DNA of 9,518 bases from Acinetobacter sp. (GCA_008017255.1 SSHD01000093.1:1-9518); one strand, 5' to 3'. Positions 1-7,452 are shown, counted from the stretch's first letter. Made by a program: numbers and translations. Notes: a model not told the origin generated them from the sequence alone.

Positions 1-23
1 ATGTCACCTAGACCTAAGCACAT
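1..23 (-). CDS. Start of an unidentified leftward gene (partial)
   Basis: Read on the minus strand, an ATG at 23-21 sits six bases after a near-perfect AAGGAG Shine-Dalgarno sequence (30-35), and the frame stays open to the window edge as M-C-L-G-L-G-D. Seven residues cannot identify a product. The call rests only on the quality of the ribosome binding site and on the layout, which would make this gene divergent from secA with a spacer of about 325 bp. The competing reading is that bases 1-90 are a short plus-strand frame, which has no visible ribosome binding site inside the window. The sequence to the left would settle it. Confidence 0.4.
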
Positions 24-29
24 TTTCTT

Positions 30-35
30 CTCCTT
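30..35 (-). promoter_or_regulatory. Strong ribosome binding site for the leftward gene
   Basis: The minus strand reads AAGGAG here, then six bases (AAGAAA) before ATG at 23-21. This is the best Shine-Dalgarno match I noticed in the window and is the main reason for proposing a gene entering leftward from this point. Confidence 0.45.
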
Positions 36-168
36 CATGTCTTTGTTTTATGTGGTCTTATTACTATGCACGCATTTATATATAAATTAAATTATTGTTT
101 TTTTATTTACTTATCACTTTTTTATATATGTATTTCGCCATCTACAATCTGCAAAATTTAAGTTGGAA

Positions 169-187
169 TTATCTTAATTTAAGATAA
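169..187. repeat. Perfect 19-bp palindrome, possible operator
   Basis: Nine-base arms TTATCTTAA and TTAAGATAA flank a single central T with no mismatch. The site lies 22 bp before the proposed secA -35 box, inside a divergent spacer. This would suit a dimeric regulator acting on one or both genes. The sequence is entirely AT-rich apart from one C and one G, so chance is a real alternative. Confidence 0.35.
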
Positions 188-208
188 GTTTGCTACATTA
201 GGCGTTTG

Positions 209-237
209 TTGAGCGTACAGTAAAAGCGAGCTACATT
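209..237 (+). promoter_or_regulatory. Probable sigma-70 promoter of secA
   Basis: TTGAGC (209-214) and TACATT (232-237) each match the -35 and -10 consensus at four of six positions and are separated by exactly 17 bases. Transcription would begin near 244, leaving a leader of about 105 bases before the secA ATG. The ribosome binding site there is weak (AGAGAG at 336-341, seven bases before ATG). Confidence 0.4.
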
Positions 238-348
238 TTTTTTTAGTTGTTTAGATGCAAAACCCTTGTAGTTCTTATTTCTGACTCCATAATATCAGCT
301 AGAAAAAAGTAACTTATTTTTAAATAATCAGGATTAGAGAGTTTATTC

Positions 349-3084
349 ATGTTGGGAAGTCTGATCGGAGGTATCTTCGGTACAAAAAATGAGCGTGAGC
401 TCAAACGCATGCGTAAAATAGTTGAACAAATTAATGCGCTAGAACCGACGATATCTGTTCTTAACGATGCAGACCTCTCTGCAAAAACGCCAGAATTCAA
501 ACAACGCTTTAAAAACGGTGAAAACCTAGATAAATTGTTGCCTGAAGCCTTTGCGGTGTGTCGTGAAGCTGCAAAGCGTGTCATGGGGATGCGTCATTAT
601 GACGTACAGCTCATTGGCGGTATTACCCTACACGAAGGTAAAATTGCTGAAATGCGTACCGGTGAAGGTAAAACCCTCATGGGTACTTTGGCATGTTATC
701 TTAATGCTTTGAGTGGTCAAGGTGTTCACGTGATTACCGTGAACGATTACTTGGCACAACGTGATGCGGAGCTGAACCGTCCATTATTTGAATTTTTAGG
801 CTTAAGCATTGGCGTAATTTACAGTATGCAAATGCCGAATGAGAAAGCCGAAGCTTATATTGCCGACATTACTTATGGTACCAATAACGAGTTCGGTTTC
901 GATTATTTACGTGACAACATGGTGTTTACCTTAGCCGAGAAAAAACAACGCGGTTTAAGCTATGCGATTATTGACGAAGTCGATTCGATTTTGATTGATG
1001 AAGCACGTACCCCGCTCATTATTTCAGGGCAAAGCGAAGATTCATCGCAGTTGTATCAGCTCATTAACAGTATTCCACCAACCTTACGCCCACAAAAAGA
1101 AGAAAAAGTACCAGACGGCGGACATTTCTGGGTCGATGAAAAACAACGTTCGGTTGAAATGACTGAAATTGGTTATGAAACCGTTGAGCAAAAATTGATT
1201 CAAATGGGTCTATTGGCAGAAGGTGAGAGTCTATATTCAGCGACTAACTTGAATTTGGTCCATCACGTTTCTGCTGCGATTCGTGCGCATTATTTATATC
1301 AAAAGAACGTGCATTATATTATTGGTGTGAACCCACAAACTCAAAATGAAGAAGTCATTATTGTGGATGAAAGCACTGGTCGTACTATGCCAGGTCGTCG
1401 TTGGTCAGAAGGTTTGCACCAAGCGGTAGAAGCCAAAGAAAACATGGAAATTCAGCCAGAGAACCAAACACTGGCGACTACGACTTTCCAAAACTATTTC
1501 CGTTTGTATAAAAAATTGTCGGGTATGACCGGTACAGCAGATACCGAAGCGGCAGAAATGCGCGAAATTTATGGTCTAGATGTGGTGATTATTCCAACCC
1601 ATCGCCCAATGATTCGTGCCGACCATAATGATTTAATTTATTTAAATCGTGATGGTAAATACAATGCGATTATTGAAGAAATTACCAATATTCGTCAGCA
1701 AGGTGTTGCGCCAATTTTGATTGGTACCGCCACTATTGAAGCCAGTGAAATATTATCGGCTAAATTATTGCAAGCAGGTATTCAGCATGAAGTGTTGAAC
1801 GCCAAACAACATGAGCGTGAGGCCGATATTATTGCCCAAGCGGGTAGCCCAAATGCGGTCACCATTGCCACCAACATGGCAGGTCGTGGTACCGATATTT
1901 TGCTTGGTGGTAACTGGAAAGCCAAACTGGCGAAAATTGAAAATTACACTGCAGAAGATGAAGCACGCTTACAAGCACAGTGGGAAAAAGACCACGAAGA
2001 TGTATTAAGTTCAGGTGGCTTACATATTGTGGGTTCGGAACGTCACGAATCACGCCGTATTGATAACCAGTTGCGTGGTCGTGCTGGTCGTCAAGGTGAC
2101 CCTGGTGTATCACGTTTCTATTTATCGCTTGAAGATGATTTGATGCGTATTTTCGCAGGTGACCGTGTAGTTGCTATGATGCGTGCGATGGGCTTACAAG
2201 AAAATGAAGCCATTGAACACAAAATGGTGAGCCGTTCGATTGAAAATGCACAGCGTAAAGTAGAAGCGCGTAACTTCGATATTCGTAAAAATTTATTGAA
2301 GTACGATGATGTCAATAACGAACAACGTAAGATTATTTATACCCAGCGTGATGCGGTTTTAGCCGAAAGCAGCTTGCAAGATTATCTTGAAGAAATGCAC
2401 CATGAAGTTATTCGCAGTGTGATTGCCACCTTTATTCCACCAGAGTCTATCCATGACCAGTGGGATATTGATGGTTTGGAAAATGCCTTGCGTAGCGATT
2501 TAGGTATTGAGTTGCCAATTCAACAATGGCTAGACCAAGACCGCCGTTTAGATGAAGAAGGTTTGATAGCACGTATTTCTGATGAGGTGGTGGCACGTTA
2601 TCGCCAACGCCGTGAGCAAATGGGCGACGAATCAGCAGCCATGCTGGAACGTCACTTTATGCTGAATTCCTTAGACCGTCATTGGAAAGATCATTTGGCG
2701 GCAATGGATTACTTGCGTCAAGGTATTCACTTACGTGGTTATGCACAGAAAAATCCTGAGCAAGAATACAAAAAAGAAGCCTTTAACTTATTTGTAAATA
2801 TGCTCGGAATTATTAAATCGGATGTCGTGACCGATTTATCTCGCGTGCATGTTCCAACTGCCGAAGAACTGGCTGAATTAGAAGCGCAGCAACAACGCCA
2901 AGCCGAAGCGATGCAGCTTTCTTTTGAGCATAATGAAGTTGATGGTTTGACTGGTGAAATGACCACAACCGATGACAGCAATCGTTCTCTCGCCAATGCG
3001 CAGTTCTCGGTGCCGGAGAGTCGTAACGCACCTTGCCCATGTGGTTCAGGCTTAAAGTATAAGCAATGTCACGGTAAAATCTAA
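349..3084 (+). CDS. secA: Protein translocase ATPase subunit SecA
   Basis: SecA is the motor of the general secretion pathway. It binds preproteins and drives them through the SecYEG channel at the inner membrane by ATP hydrolysis. The 911-residue product is full length. Visible landmarks are the Walker A motif MRTGEGKT (102-109), the Walker B/DEAD-type motif DEVD (209-212), the second-nucleotide-domain motif [10 protein letters not shown] (508-517) and the arginine-rich helicase motif [11 protein letters not shown] (576-586). The end of the protein has a low-complexity Gln/Glu/Thr linker (about 845-890) and the zinc-binding, SecB-contacting tail C896-x-C898-x8-C907-H908. The N-terminus [11 protein letters not shown] is typical, which supports the ATG at 349. 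It appears to be a single-gene unit with its own promoter and terminator. Confidence 0.98.
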   Translation: MLGSLIGGIFGTKNERELKRMRKIVEQINALEPTISVLNDADLSAKTPEFKQRFKNGENLDKLLPEAFAVCREAAKRVMGMRHYDVQLIGGITLHEGKIAEMRTGEGKTLMGTLACYLNALSGQGVHVITVNDYLAQRDAELNRPLFEFLGLSIGVIYSMQMPNEKAEAYIADITYGTNNEFGFDYLRDNMVFTLAEKKQRGLSYAIIDEVDSILIDEARTPLIISGQSEDSSQLYQLINSIPPTLRPQKEEKVPDGGHFWVDEKQRSVEMTEIGYETVEQKLIQMGLLAEGESLYSATNLNLVHHVSAAIRAHYLYQKNVHYIIGVNPQTQNEEVIIVDESTGRTMPGRRWSEGLHQAVEAKENMEIQPENQTLATTTFQNYFRLYKKLSGMTGTADTEAAEMREIYGLDVVIIPTHRPMIRADHNDLIYLNRDGKYNAIIEEITNIRQQGVAPILIGTATIEASEILSAKLLQAGIQHEVLNAKQHEREADIIAQAGSPNAVTIATNMAGRGTDILLGGNWKAKLAKIENYTAEDEARLQAQWEKDHEDVLSSGGLHIVGSERHESRRIDNQLRGRAGRQGDPGVSRFYLSLEDDLMRIFAGDRVVAMMRAMGLQENEAIEHKMVSRSIENAQRKVEARNFDIRKNLLKYDDVNNEQRKIIYTQRDAVLAESSLQDYLEEMHHEVIRSVIATFIPPESIHDQWDIDGLENALRSDLGIELPIQQWLDQDRRLDEEGLIARISDEVVARYRQRREQMGDESAAMLERHFMLNSLDRHWKDHLAAMDYLRQGIHLRGYAQKNPEQEYKKEAFNLFVNMLGIIKSDVVTDLSRVHVPTAEELAELEAQQQRQAEAMQLSFEHNEVDGLTGEMTTTDDSNRSLANAQFSVPESRNAPCPCGSGLKYKQCHGKI

Positions 3085-3110
3085 GTTCAGACTTGGTTTG
3101 AATGGTGATG

Positions 3111-3139
3111 AAAAGCGGGATGTAAGTCCTGCTTTTTTT
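3111..3139 (+). terminator. Rho-independent terminator of secA
   Basis: A nine-pair stem, AAAGCGGGA with TCCTGCTTT (one G-U pair), has a six-base loop and runs into seven T residues (3133-3139). It begins 27 bases after the secA stop codon, so secA transcription probably ends before the next gene. Confidence 0.85.
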
Positions 3140-3227
3140 ACCAGAAGTAACTTGAGTACAAGTTTAGTTTGTTGTTTCATGATGCTCAGATTACTTTTTT
3201 ATTATATTCGAAAGCAGCGGGAAAACT

Positions 3228-3740
3228 ATGAAACACACATTACAACTTTTAATTTTAGCCAGTGCGGCAGTATCGAGTATTAGCTTTGCGGAAAGTTTAC
3301 CGCAAACCACTACGGTGGAAAAAGTGTTGGATGCAAAGGGTAGTACCACTGCACACGCTCAAATTAAACGTGATGCCACCATTGTGGTCAGCCCACGTAC
3401 TGGCGTGCGTTATAACTTAGGTGACACCGAAAACCGTCCCATTGTCTTTCAAACACAGGCTATTGCAGCGGCAAATGCAGCGAATATTAATCGTATTGTA
3501 GCCACTAACCCTGCTTTATCTGCACAGAGTCAAGAAAAAGCTAAAATTGCGTTAATTGGTGCGGCAGCAATACCAGCAGTCGTGCCAACAACGACTGTTC
3601 AGAGCAGCACAGCAGATGCTCCAGCAGCGATGGTTATTCTACCAGTGGCGCAAACTGCACCAGTTCCATCCACAGTAGCTGCACCGGTATCAACAGCGCA
3701 AACAATTGCACCTGTTCAAACACCACCAAGCAATCCTTAA
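3228..3740 (+). CDS. Exported Ala/Thr/Pro-rich hypothetical protein
   Basis: I do not recognise the family. The 170-residue product begins with a clear signal peptide (Lys-2, hydrophobic core about 5-16, then S-I-S-F-A with likely cleavage after Ala-21), so it is probably periplasmic or, less likely, surface-exposed. The mature part starts with a moderately complex region (about 22-85) containing ATIVVSPRTGVRYNLGDTENRP, as split segments ATIVVSPRTG and VRYNLGDTENRP. It then becomes alanine-rich and ends in a low-complexity Ala/Pro/Thr/Val/Gln tail (about 115-170) that looks disordered. There are no cysteines or catalytic motifs. The start at 3228 is favoured by the signal peptide and a weak CGGGA ribosome binding site just before it. 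It lies between two terminators, so it is probably monocistronic. Confidence 0.8.
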   Translation: MKHTLQLLILASAAVSSISFAESLPQTTTVEKVLDAKGSTTAHAQIKRDATIVVSPRTGVRYNLGDTENRPIVFQTQAIAAANAANINRIVATNPALSAQSQEKAKIALIGAAAIPAVVPTTTVQSSTADAPAAMVILPVAQTAPVPSTVAAPVSTAQTIAPVQTPPSNP

Positions 3741-3753
3741 GTGATTTTTGGGT

Positions 3754-3786
3754 AAAAAGAGAGCGTCCTATAAGCGCTCTTTTTTT
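3754..3786. terminator. Bidirectional hairpin terminator
   Basis: The core arms AGAGCG (3760-3765) and CGCTCT (3775-3780) are flanked by an A-run on the left and a T-run on the right (3780-3786), so the stem can extend by A-U pairs. On the plus strand it ends the exported-protein gene. On the minus strand the hairpin is also followed by a T-rich stretch (CTTTTT), so it can stop transcripts coming from the transporter side. Confidence 0.8.
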
Positions 3787-3802
3787 GTTTGCGAGGGCTG
3801 GG

Positions 3803-3952
3803 TTATAAGAAACCTGGCAGTAAAATCAAGCCGATAATCAAACGAAATAACAGCCGCTTAGACACGTAGTACCGGAGAATGTTGCGCTGTTTTAAGCCAC
3901 GACCATCGGTATGAACTGCATAGCCATATTTAAAAATACGGCAGCGGAAAAT
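3803..3952 (-). pseudogene. Start-less C-terminal gene remnant
   Basis: On the minus strand a frame of 49 codons is open from 3952 to a TAA at 3805-3803. It encodes a protein-like segment containing FKYGYAVHTDGRGLKQRN, then a basic stretch (LRYYVSKRLLFR) and a hydrophobic end (LIIGLILLPGFL). There is no ATG in the N-terminal part, and a TAG closes the frame at 3955-3953. A neighbouring frame is open just upstream (ADHRHDAQLHLNYRIVKQ and on). Adding one T to the T-run at 3932-3936 would join the two frames as VFFKYGYAVHTDGRG. I read this as the 3' end of a decayed or truncated gene, family unknown. A chance open frame of this length is possible, but the composition argues against it. Confidence 0.45.
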
Positions 3953-3983
3953 CTAAGTTGTTTGACGATTCGATAGTTGAGAT

Positions 3984-4014
3984 GCAGCTGAGCATCATGG
4001 CGATGATCAGCTGC
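3984..4014. repeat. Strong imperfect hairpin after the transporter gene
   Basis: Thirteen-base arms GCAGCTGAGCATC and GATGATCAGCTGC pair at twelve positions around a five-base loop (ATGGC). It starts 13 bases downstream of the transporter stop on the minus strand. No U-run follows on either strand, so it is not a standard intrinsic terminator. It could stabilise the 3' end of the transporter message or be part of the decayed gene nearby. Confidence 0.55.
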
Positions 4015-4026
4015 AAGAAAGAGGGT

Positions 4027-5337
4027 TTAGATTTGATTGTTGACATCATCGTATTTGGTTTCACGAATCAGCAAAAAGGCAATGAGCGATAAAATAGAAG
4101 CTAAGCTCAGGTATAAACCAACTGCGCCCAAGCCATAACTGGTTGCCAGTTTGGTAGCAATATAAGGTGCAAATGATGCGCCAAAAATACCGGCCAAATT
4201 AAAGGTCAATGCCGAACCAGTATAGCGTACTGAGGTAGGAAAAAGTTCCGACAACACCGTACCAAGCGGTCCGTAGGTTAGTCCCATAATCGATAAACCT
4301 AGACATAAAAACAAGAATACCAGTACTGGATTTCCTGAACCTAATAAGGGTGCAAAACAAAATCCGAATAGTGCAGACAATAGACACACTGCAATAGAGG
4401 TGGTTTTGCGACCAAACTTTTCTGCCAAAATGGCAGAAAGCGGGATAAATGCCGCAAAACATAAAGTGGCAATCAGTTGTAGTTCAAGAAAATCACTGCG
4501 TTCATAGCCAAGCTGGGTGGTTCCCCAATTTAGTGCAAATACCGTGGTTAAATAGAACACCACAAAGGTACAAATTGCCGCAATAGTACCAAGCACCAAC
4601 ATTGGGAAATGCTGTGTAAACACAACTTTGAATGGAATGTTGACTTCTTTTTGTTTATCGAGCACTTTTTGGAATGCTGGGGTTTCATGCAACTTTAAAC
4701 GAATATATAAACCGACCAACACCAATACAGCACTGGCAATGAAAGGAATACGCCAACCCCAAGCCATAAACTCTTGCTCAGACATAAAAGCGCTGAGCAA
4801 TAAAAATGAACCAGTAGCGAGAATAAAGCCCAACGGTGCGCCCAGTTGCGGGAACATGCCATACCAAGCACGTTTGCCTTCTGGTGCATTTTCGGTGGCA
4901 AGTAATACGGCACCGCTCCATTCACCGCCTAAGCCTAGACCTTGCCCTAAGCGACACAGTGCCAGTAACAACGGTGCAACAACACCAATTTGCGCATAGG
5001 TAGGCAGTAAACCAATACATACAGTGGAAATACCCATCGTCAGGAGGGCGGCGACTAAAGTTGCTTTACGCCCAATCCGATCGCCCAAATGTCCAAAAAC
5101 TGCCGCACCAATTGGGCGGGCAATAAAGGCAATGGCAAAGGTGGCAAGCGATTGTAATACGGCAGCACCATCGCTACTTTCTGGGAAAAACAAATGCGGG
5201 AAAATCAACACCGCAGCAGTGGCGTAAATATAAAAATCAAAAAATTCAATGGTGGTGCCGACTAAACTGGCGAATAACACACGGACTTTTGAATTGCTTG
5301 CCACTTCTGCTGTGGCGGTGGGTGTGCTTGACGACAT
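4027..5337 (-). CDS. MHS-family major facilitator transporter
   Basis: This is a 436-residue inner-membrane secondary transporter of the metabolite:H+ symporter branch of the major facilitator superfamily, which includes ShiA, KgtP and ProP. Signatures are TTIEFFDFYIYA in the first helix (28-39), the loop 2-3 motif GHLGDRIGRK (82-91), RLGQGLGLGGEWSGA at helix 4 (129-143) and the second-half counterpart EKFGRKT. About twelve hydrophobic segments are present and the length is normal. The substrate cannot be read from sequence; organic acids or compatible solutes are typical for the family. I chose ATG at 5337 because AAGG lies six bases before it. A GTG at 5379 would add 14 residues but has no ribosome binding site. 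It follows the hemolysin III gene on the same strand after a 91-base gap. Confidence 0.92.
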   Translation of the reverse strand: MSSSTPTATAEVASNSKVRVLFASLVGTTIEFFDFYIYATAAVLIFPHLFFPESSDGAAVLQSLATFAIAFIARPIGAAVFGHLGDRIGRKATLVAALLTMGISTVCIGLLPTYAQIGVVAPLLLALCRLGQGLGLGGEWSGAVLLATENAPEGKRAWYGMFPQLGAPLGFILATGSFLLLSAFMSEQEFMAWGWRIPFIASAVLVLVGLYIRLKLHETPAFQKVLDKQKEVNIPFKVVFTQHFPMLVLGTIAAICTFVVFYLTTVFALNWGTTQLGYERSDFLELQLIATLCFAAFIPLSAILAEKFGRKTTSIAVCLLSALFGFCFAPLLGSGNPVLVFLFLCLGLSIMGLTYGPLGTVLSELFPTSVRYTGSALTFNLAGIFGASFAPYIATKLATSYGLGAVGLYLSLASILSLIAFLLIRETKYDDVNNQI

Positions 5338-5343
5338 ACAAGA

Positions 5344-5347
5344 CCTT
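5344..5347 (-). promoter_or_regulatory. Ribosome binding site that fixes the transporter start
   Basis: The minus strand reads AAGG six bases ahead of the ATG at 5337-5335. The alternative GTG at 5379 is preceded by ATTCAAAGCA, with no purine-rich site, so the shorter protein is preferred. Confidence 0.6.
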
Positions 5348-5358
5348 AATTTTAATGT

Positions 5359-5388
5359 TTCAAAGCACTGTGTTGTCACTGCTTTGAA
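5359..5388. repeat. 30-bp dyad ahead of the transporter gene
   Basis: Perfect nine-base arms TTCAAAGCA and TGCTTTGAA extend, past one mismatch, to twelve-base arms around a six-base centre. The dyad lies 21 bases upstream of the transporter ATG and 40 bases after the hemolysin III stop. No T-run follows in the direction of transcription, so an operator for a dimeric regulator, or a leader hairpin, is more likely than a terminator. Confidence 0.5.
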
Positions 5389-5428
5389 TATTTTGTTTGC
5401 TGTAGGGTTTAGGCTGTAGAGTGCTGTT

Positions 5429-6070
5429 TTAAATCACATAATAATAGATGGCTAAAAAATGTAATCCAGCCCCAAGTAGCACAAAAACATGCCAAATTGC
5501 GTGGGTGTATTTTACCTTTTTTAACGCATAAAACAATGTGCCAACGGTATAGGCCAAACCACCTGCAACCAACAGTTGCAGCGCTTCTTTGCTTAAGTAG
5601 CGTTGCATATCATCTATGACTAACACGGCTAACCAACCCATCAGCAAATATGCCGCCAGCGAGATTTTTTGAAAACGATGAATAAATACCAGTTTAAACA
5701 GCGTACCAATGAGGGCAATGACCCATAACGCAATCAATAAATAACGTGCTTTGGCGGTTGGAATGGTAATGCTTAAAAACGGCGTGTAAGTCCCTGCAAT
5801 TAAATAATAAATGGCAGTATGATCCAGTTTTTTATACCACGCGCGTTTGCTTTCATTGCGAGCAAAGTGATACAGCATAGAGCTGGTGAGTAATAACACT
5901 AAGCTCAAGCCATAGACCCACAAACTCAGCCATTGTGCTAAAGGCAAATAACAGCCCTTAATAATCAGGCAAATGGCGGCAATGAAAGCCAATAGCGCCC
6001 CAACACCATGACTATAGGCATTCATTTGTTCTTCGAGATGATGATAAGTCTGTGGCAGATCGGAGTTCAT
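5429..6070 (-). CDS. trhA: Hemolysin III / PAQR family membrane protein
   Basis: This 213-residue integral membrane protein belongs to the bacterial hemolysin III (YqfA/TrhA) group of the PAQR family, linked to membrane homeostasis. The 'hemolysin' name is historical and does not show toxin activity. Family features visible are EEQMNAYSHGVG near the start (13-24), S64-x3-H68 in SSMLYH, KLDHTAIYYLIAGTYTP (81-97), and the last-helix pattern H190-x3-H194 with H204. The serine and histidines match the zinc-site arrangement of PAQR proteins. Seven hydrophobic segments fit. The ATG at 6070 has no clear ribosome binding site. Met-17 is an alternative but would lose the conserved glutamates, so I keep the longer form. 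It is divergent from the methyltransferase gene and upstream of the transporter, possibly sharing its transcript. Confidence 0.93.
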   Translation of the reverse strand: MNSDLPQTYHHLEEQMNAYSHGVGALLAFIAAICLIIKGCYLPLAQWLSLWVYGLSLVLLLTSSMLYHFARNESKRAWYKKLDHTAIYYLIAGTYTPFLSITIPTAKARYLLIALWVIALIGTLFKLVFIHRFQKISLAAYLLMGWLAVLVIDDMQRYLSKEALQLLVAGGLAYTVGTLFYALKKVKYTHAIWHVFVLLGAGLHFLAIYYYVI

Positions 6071-6169
6071 GGCACGATCATTGGTATAAGTGGTGTTTGC
6101 ATCGTAATGTAGTTTCCCTTTTAAAGTAAGACACTATAAAATTTAGTTTCTATTTGATAGGTTTGCTTT
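6071..6169. promoter_or_regulatory. Divergent promoter region
   Basis: This 99-base AT-rich spacer must drive hemolysin III leftward and the methyltransferase rightward. A TATAAA at 6135-6140 could be the rightward -10 box, with only a poor -35 candidate (TTTCCC, 6113-6118, 16-base spacing). TATAGT on the minus strand at 6138-6133 overlaps it and could serve leftward. The rightward gene has a short AGG (6159-6161) eight bases before its ATG. Exact promoter positions are uncertain. Confidence 0.3.
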
Positions 6170-7444
6170 ATGTTACTGCCCAATTTCACCTTTGAACAAG
6201 AACAGCAGTTCTTTTCGCAACTACAGCAAGCGATTGAAAATAAAAGTTTTGATCGACTAGTTTTGAGTCAGTATCAAGGTGAATTACCGCAATTAGAGAA
6301 AATGACTTTTCGGATAATTGAATTGCAAGGGCAGCCGCATCTATCTTGTTTGTATCATCATCGCACCCAAGACATCACCAAAAACTATACGATTGAAGCA
6401 GGTTTAGAAAAAATTGCTGAACTCTTAGCGCAGAGCAAACAAGCCAATCTATTGAGTTCGCAGTTAGAGAGTCAACTTAAAAAGAATAAAAAGAAAGCCA
6501 TGCTGAATACGCAACACAAGCAGGCGAGCGATGTATCCGTAGAACAACAGCAGCATAATCGTGAAAAACAACGCTATGTGCAACAGTCTAGTCCGTTCTT
6601 GCAGCATTTAGGGATTAGCGATGCCAAGGCGCAAATTATTCCGAGCATGGCACGAAAATGGAAGCAAATTAATAAATTTATTGAAATTTTCTCGCATGCC
6701 TATGCGCAGATTGATAGTGCACAGCAAGAGTTAAATATCGTCGATTTCGGTTCAGGTAAAGGCTACTTAACTTTTGCTTTGTATGATTATTTACAAGCAC
6801 AGCATAAGACACCGCACATTACCGGCGTGGAGCTACGTTCCAATTTGGTCGAGTTTTGTCAGAACGTCGCGGAGCAGGTTGGCTTTGAGCATCTGGATTT
6901 TTTTCAGGGCGATGTGCGCAGCTACGAGCCTGAGCGAGGATTAAATGAAGCATCGCTTCATCCGAGCGCAAGTCGAGAACTTCGTTCGAGTGGTTTAGAT
7001 GTAATGATTGCGCTACATGCCTGTGATATCGCGACAGATTTTGCCATACATACGGGTATTCGCTTAAACGCCTCGATGATTATGTGTGCGCCGTGTTGTC
7101 ATAAAGAGCTGCGTCCACAACTGCAAAGTCCAACCGTGTTACAACCGATGTTGCAATTTGGCATTCATGCAGGGCAGCAAGCCGAAATGCTGACCGATAC
7201 TTTGCGTGCCTTATGGTTAAAGGCGTATGGCTACGACACCAAAGTGTTTGAGTTCGTGTCTTTGGAACATACCAGTAAGAACAAAATGATTTTGGCGACT
7301 AGAACTAAACCTGTGCAGCAGCCAGATGCAAAAATCATCCAGCAAATTCAAGAGCTAAAAACCATGTATGGTATTGAAAAACAAAGTTTAGAATTGTTAT
7401 TGCAAGATCAAATGCCAGTCGAAAATATAGGCTGTCAGTGCTAA
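6170..7444 (+). CDS. Class I SAM-dependent methyltransferase
   Basis: The 424-residue product has a central Rossmann-type methyltransferase domain. The SAM-binding motif I is LNIVDFGSGKGYLTFALYDYL (188-208, given in part as VDFGSGKGYLTF), followed by the acidic motif GVELRSNLVEFC (219-230) and GDVRSY (247-252). ALHACDIATD (281-290) and MCAPCCHKEL (305-314) resemble the Methyltransf_32 (PF13679) group, to which the METTL25/RRNAD1-type proteins belong. The target, perhaps RNA, is not known. Residues 1-180 form a separate N-terminal region with a lysine-rich linker (KKNKKKA, 104-110) that may bind nucleic acid. Residues about 255-275 look like an inserted segment encoded by a palindromic element (see findings); it keeps the frame, so the gene seems intact. 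It shares a hairpin terminator with the convergent small gene. Confidence 0.85.
   Translation: MLLPNFTFEQEQQFFSQLQQAIENKSFDRLVLSQYQGELPQLEKMTFRIIELQGQPHLSCLYHHRTQDITKNYTIEAGLEKIAELLAQSKQANLLSSQLESQLKKNKKKAMLNTQHKQASDVSVEQQQHNREKQRYVQQSSPFLQHLGISDAKAQIIPSMARKWKQINKFIEIFSHAYAQIDSAQQELNIVDFGSGKGYLTFALYDYLQAQHKTPHITGVELRSNLVEFCQNVAEQVGFEHLDFFQGDVRSYEPERGLNEASLHPSASRELRSSGLDVMIALHACDIATDFAIHTGIRLNASMIMCAPCCHKELRPQLQSPTVLQPMLQFGIHAGQQAEMLTDTLRALWLKAYGYDTKVFEFVSLEHTSKNKMILATRTKPVQQPDAKIIQQIQELKTMYGIEKQSLELLLQDQMPVENIGCQC
6932..6994 (+). repeat. In-frame palindromic element inside methyltransferase gene
   Basis: This segment encodes about 20 residues (RGLNEASLHPSASRELRSSG, about 256-275) between GDVRSYEPE and LDVMIALHACD, where related methyltransferases would be expected to have only a short link. 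The DNA contains ATGAAGC-ATC-GCTTCAT (6945-6961, perfect), GAAC-TTC-GTTC (6977-6987) and two GAGCG words 32 bases apart. It is denser in small inverted repeats and in CGA codons than the gene around it. I infer a small mobile or repeated palindromic element that was tolerated in frame. No second copy was seen in this window. Confidence 0.5.
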
Positions 7445-7452
7445 TTGAATGC

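Larger units (their letters stand above)
24..348. other. AT-rich divergent spacer upstream of secA
   Basis: This 325-base stretch has no convincing gene. It is very AT-rich between about 60 and 200, contains a perfect 9-1-9 palindrome at 169-187, two copies of AATTTAAG starting at 155 and 176 (21 bp apart), a plausible secA promoter at 209-237 and a secA leader of about 100 bases. I saw no SecM-like leader gene, although Escherichia coli secA is controlled by one. A ten-codon frame at 255-284 in the leader has no visible ribosome binding site. Confidence 0.6.

Noticed and set aside
1..90. Short plus-strand frame starting with ATG at base 1, hydrophobic 29-residue product
   Set aside because: No ribosome binding site can be seen because the window begins at the ATG, the DNA is AT-rich, and the opposite strand has a much stronger start signal in the same place.
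255..284. Nine-residue upstream frame in the secA leader
   Set aside because: No Shine-Dalgarno sequence precedes it and it lacks the features of a SecM-type arrest peptide.
243..584. Minus-strand frame of 113 residues overlapping the secA start
   Set aside because: It is antisense to well-conserved secA codons, has a composition expected of a shadow frame, and would cover the secA promoter leader.
3098..3283. Plus-strand frame of 61 residues
   Set aside because: It runs through the secA terminator hairpin and overlaps the signal peptide of the exported protein in another frame.
4628..4999. Plus-strand frame of 123 residues inside the transporter gene
   Set aside because: It is antisense to the conserved transporter motifs and has no protein-like features.
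5338..5379. GTG start giving a 450-residue transporter
   Set aside because: No ribosome binding site precedes it, it lies within the dyad, and the internal ATG has AAGG at good spacing.
5429..6070. Hemolysin III as a virulence toxin
   Set aside because: The family is a PAQR-type membrane protein group with a conserved Ser/His metal-site pattern; the name alone does not support toxin activity.
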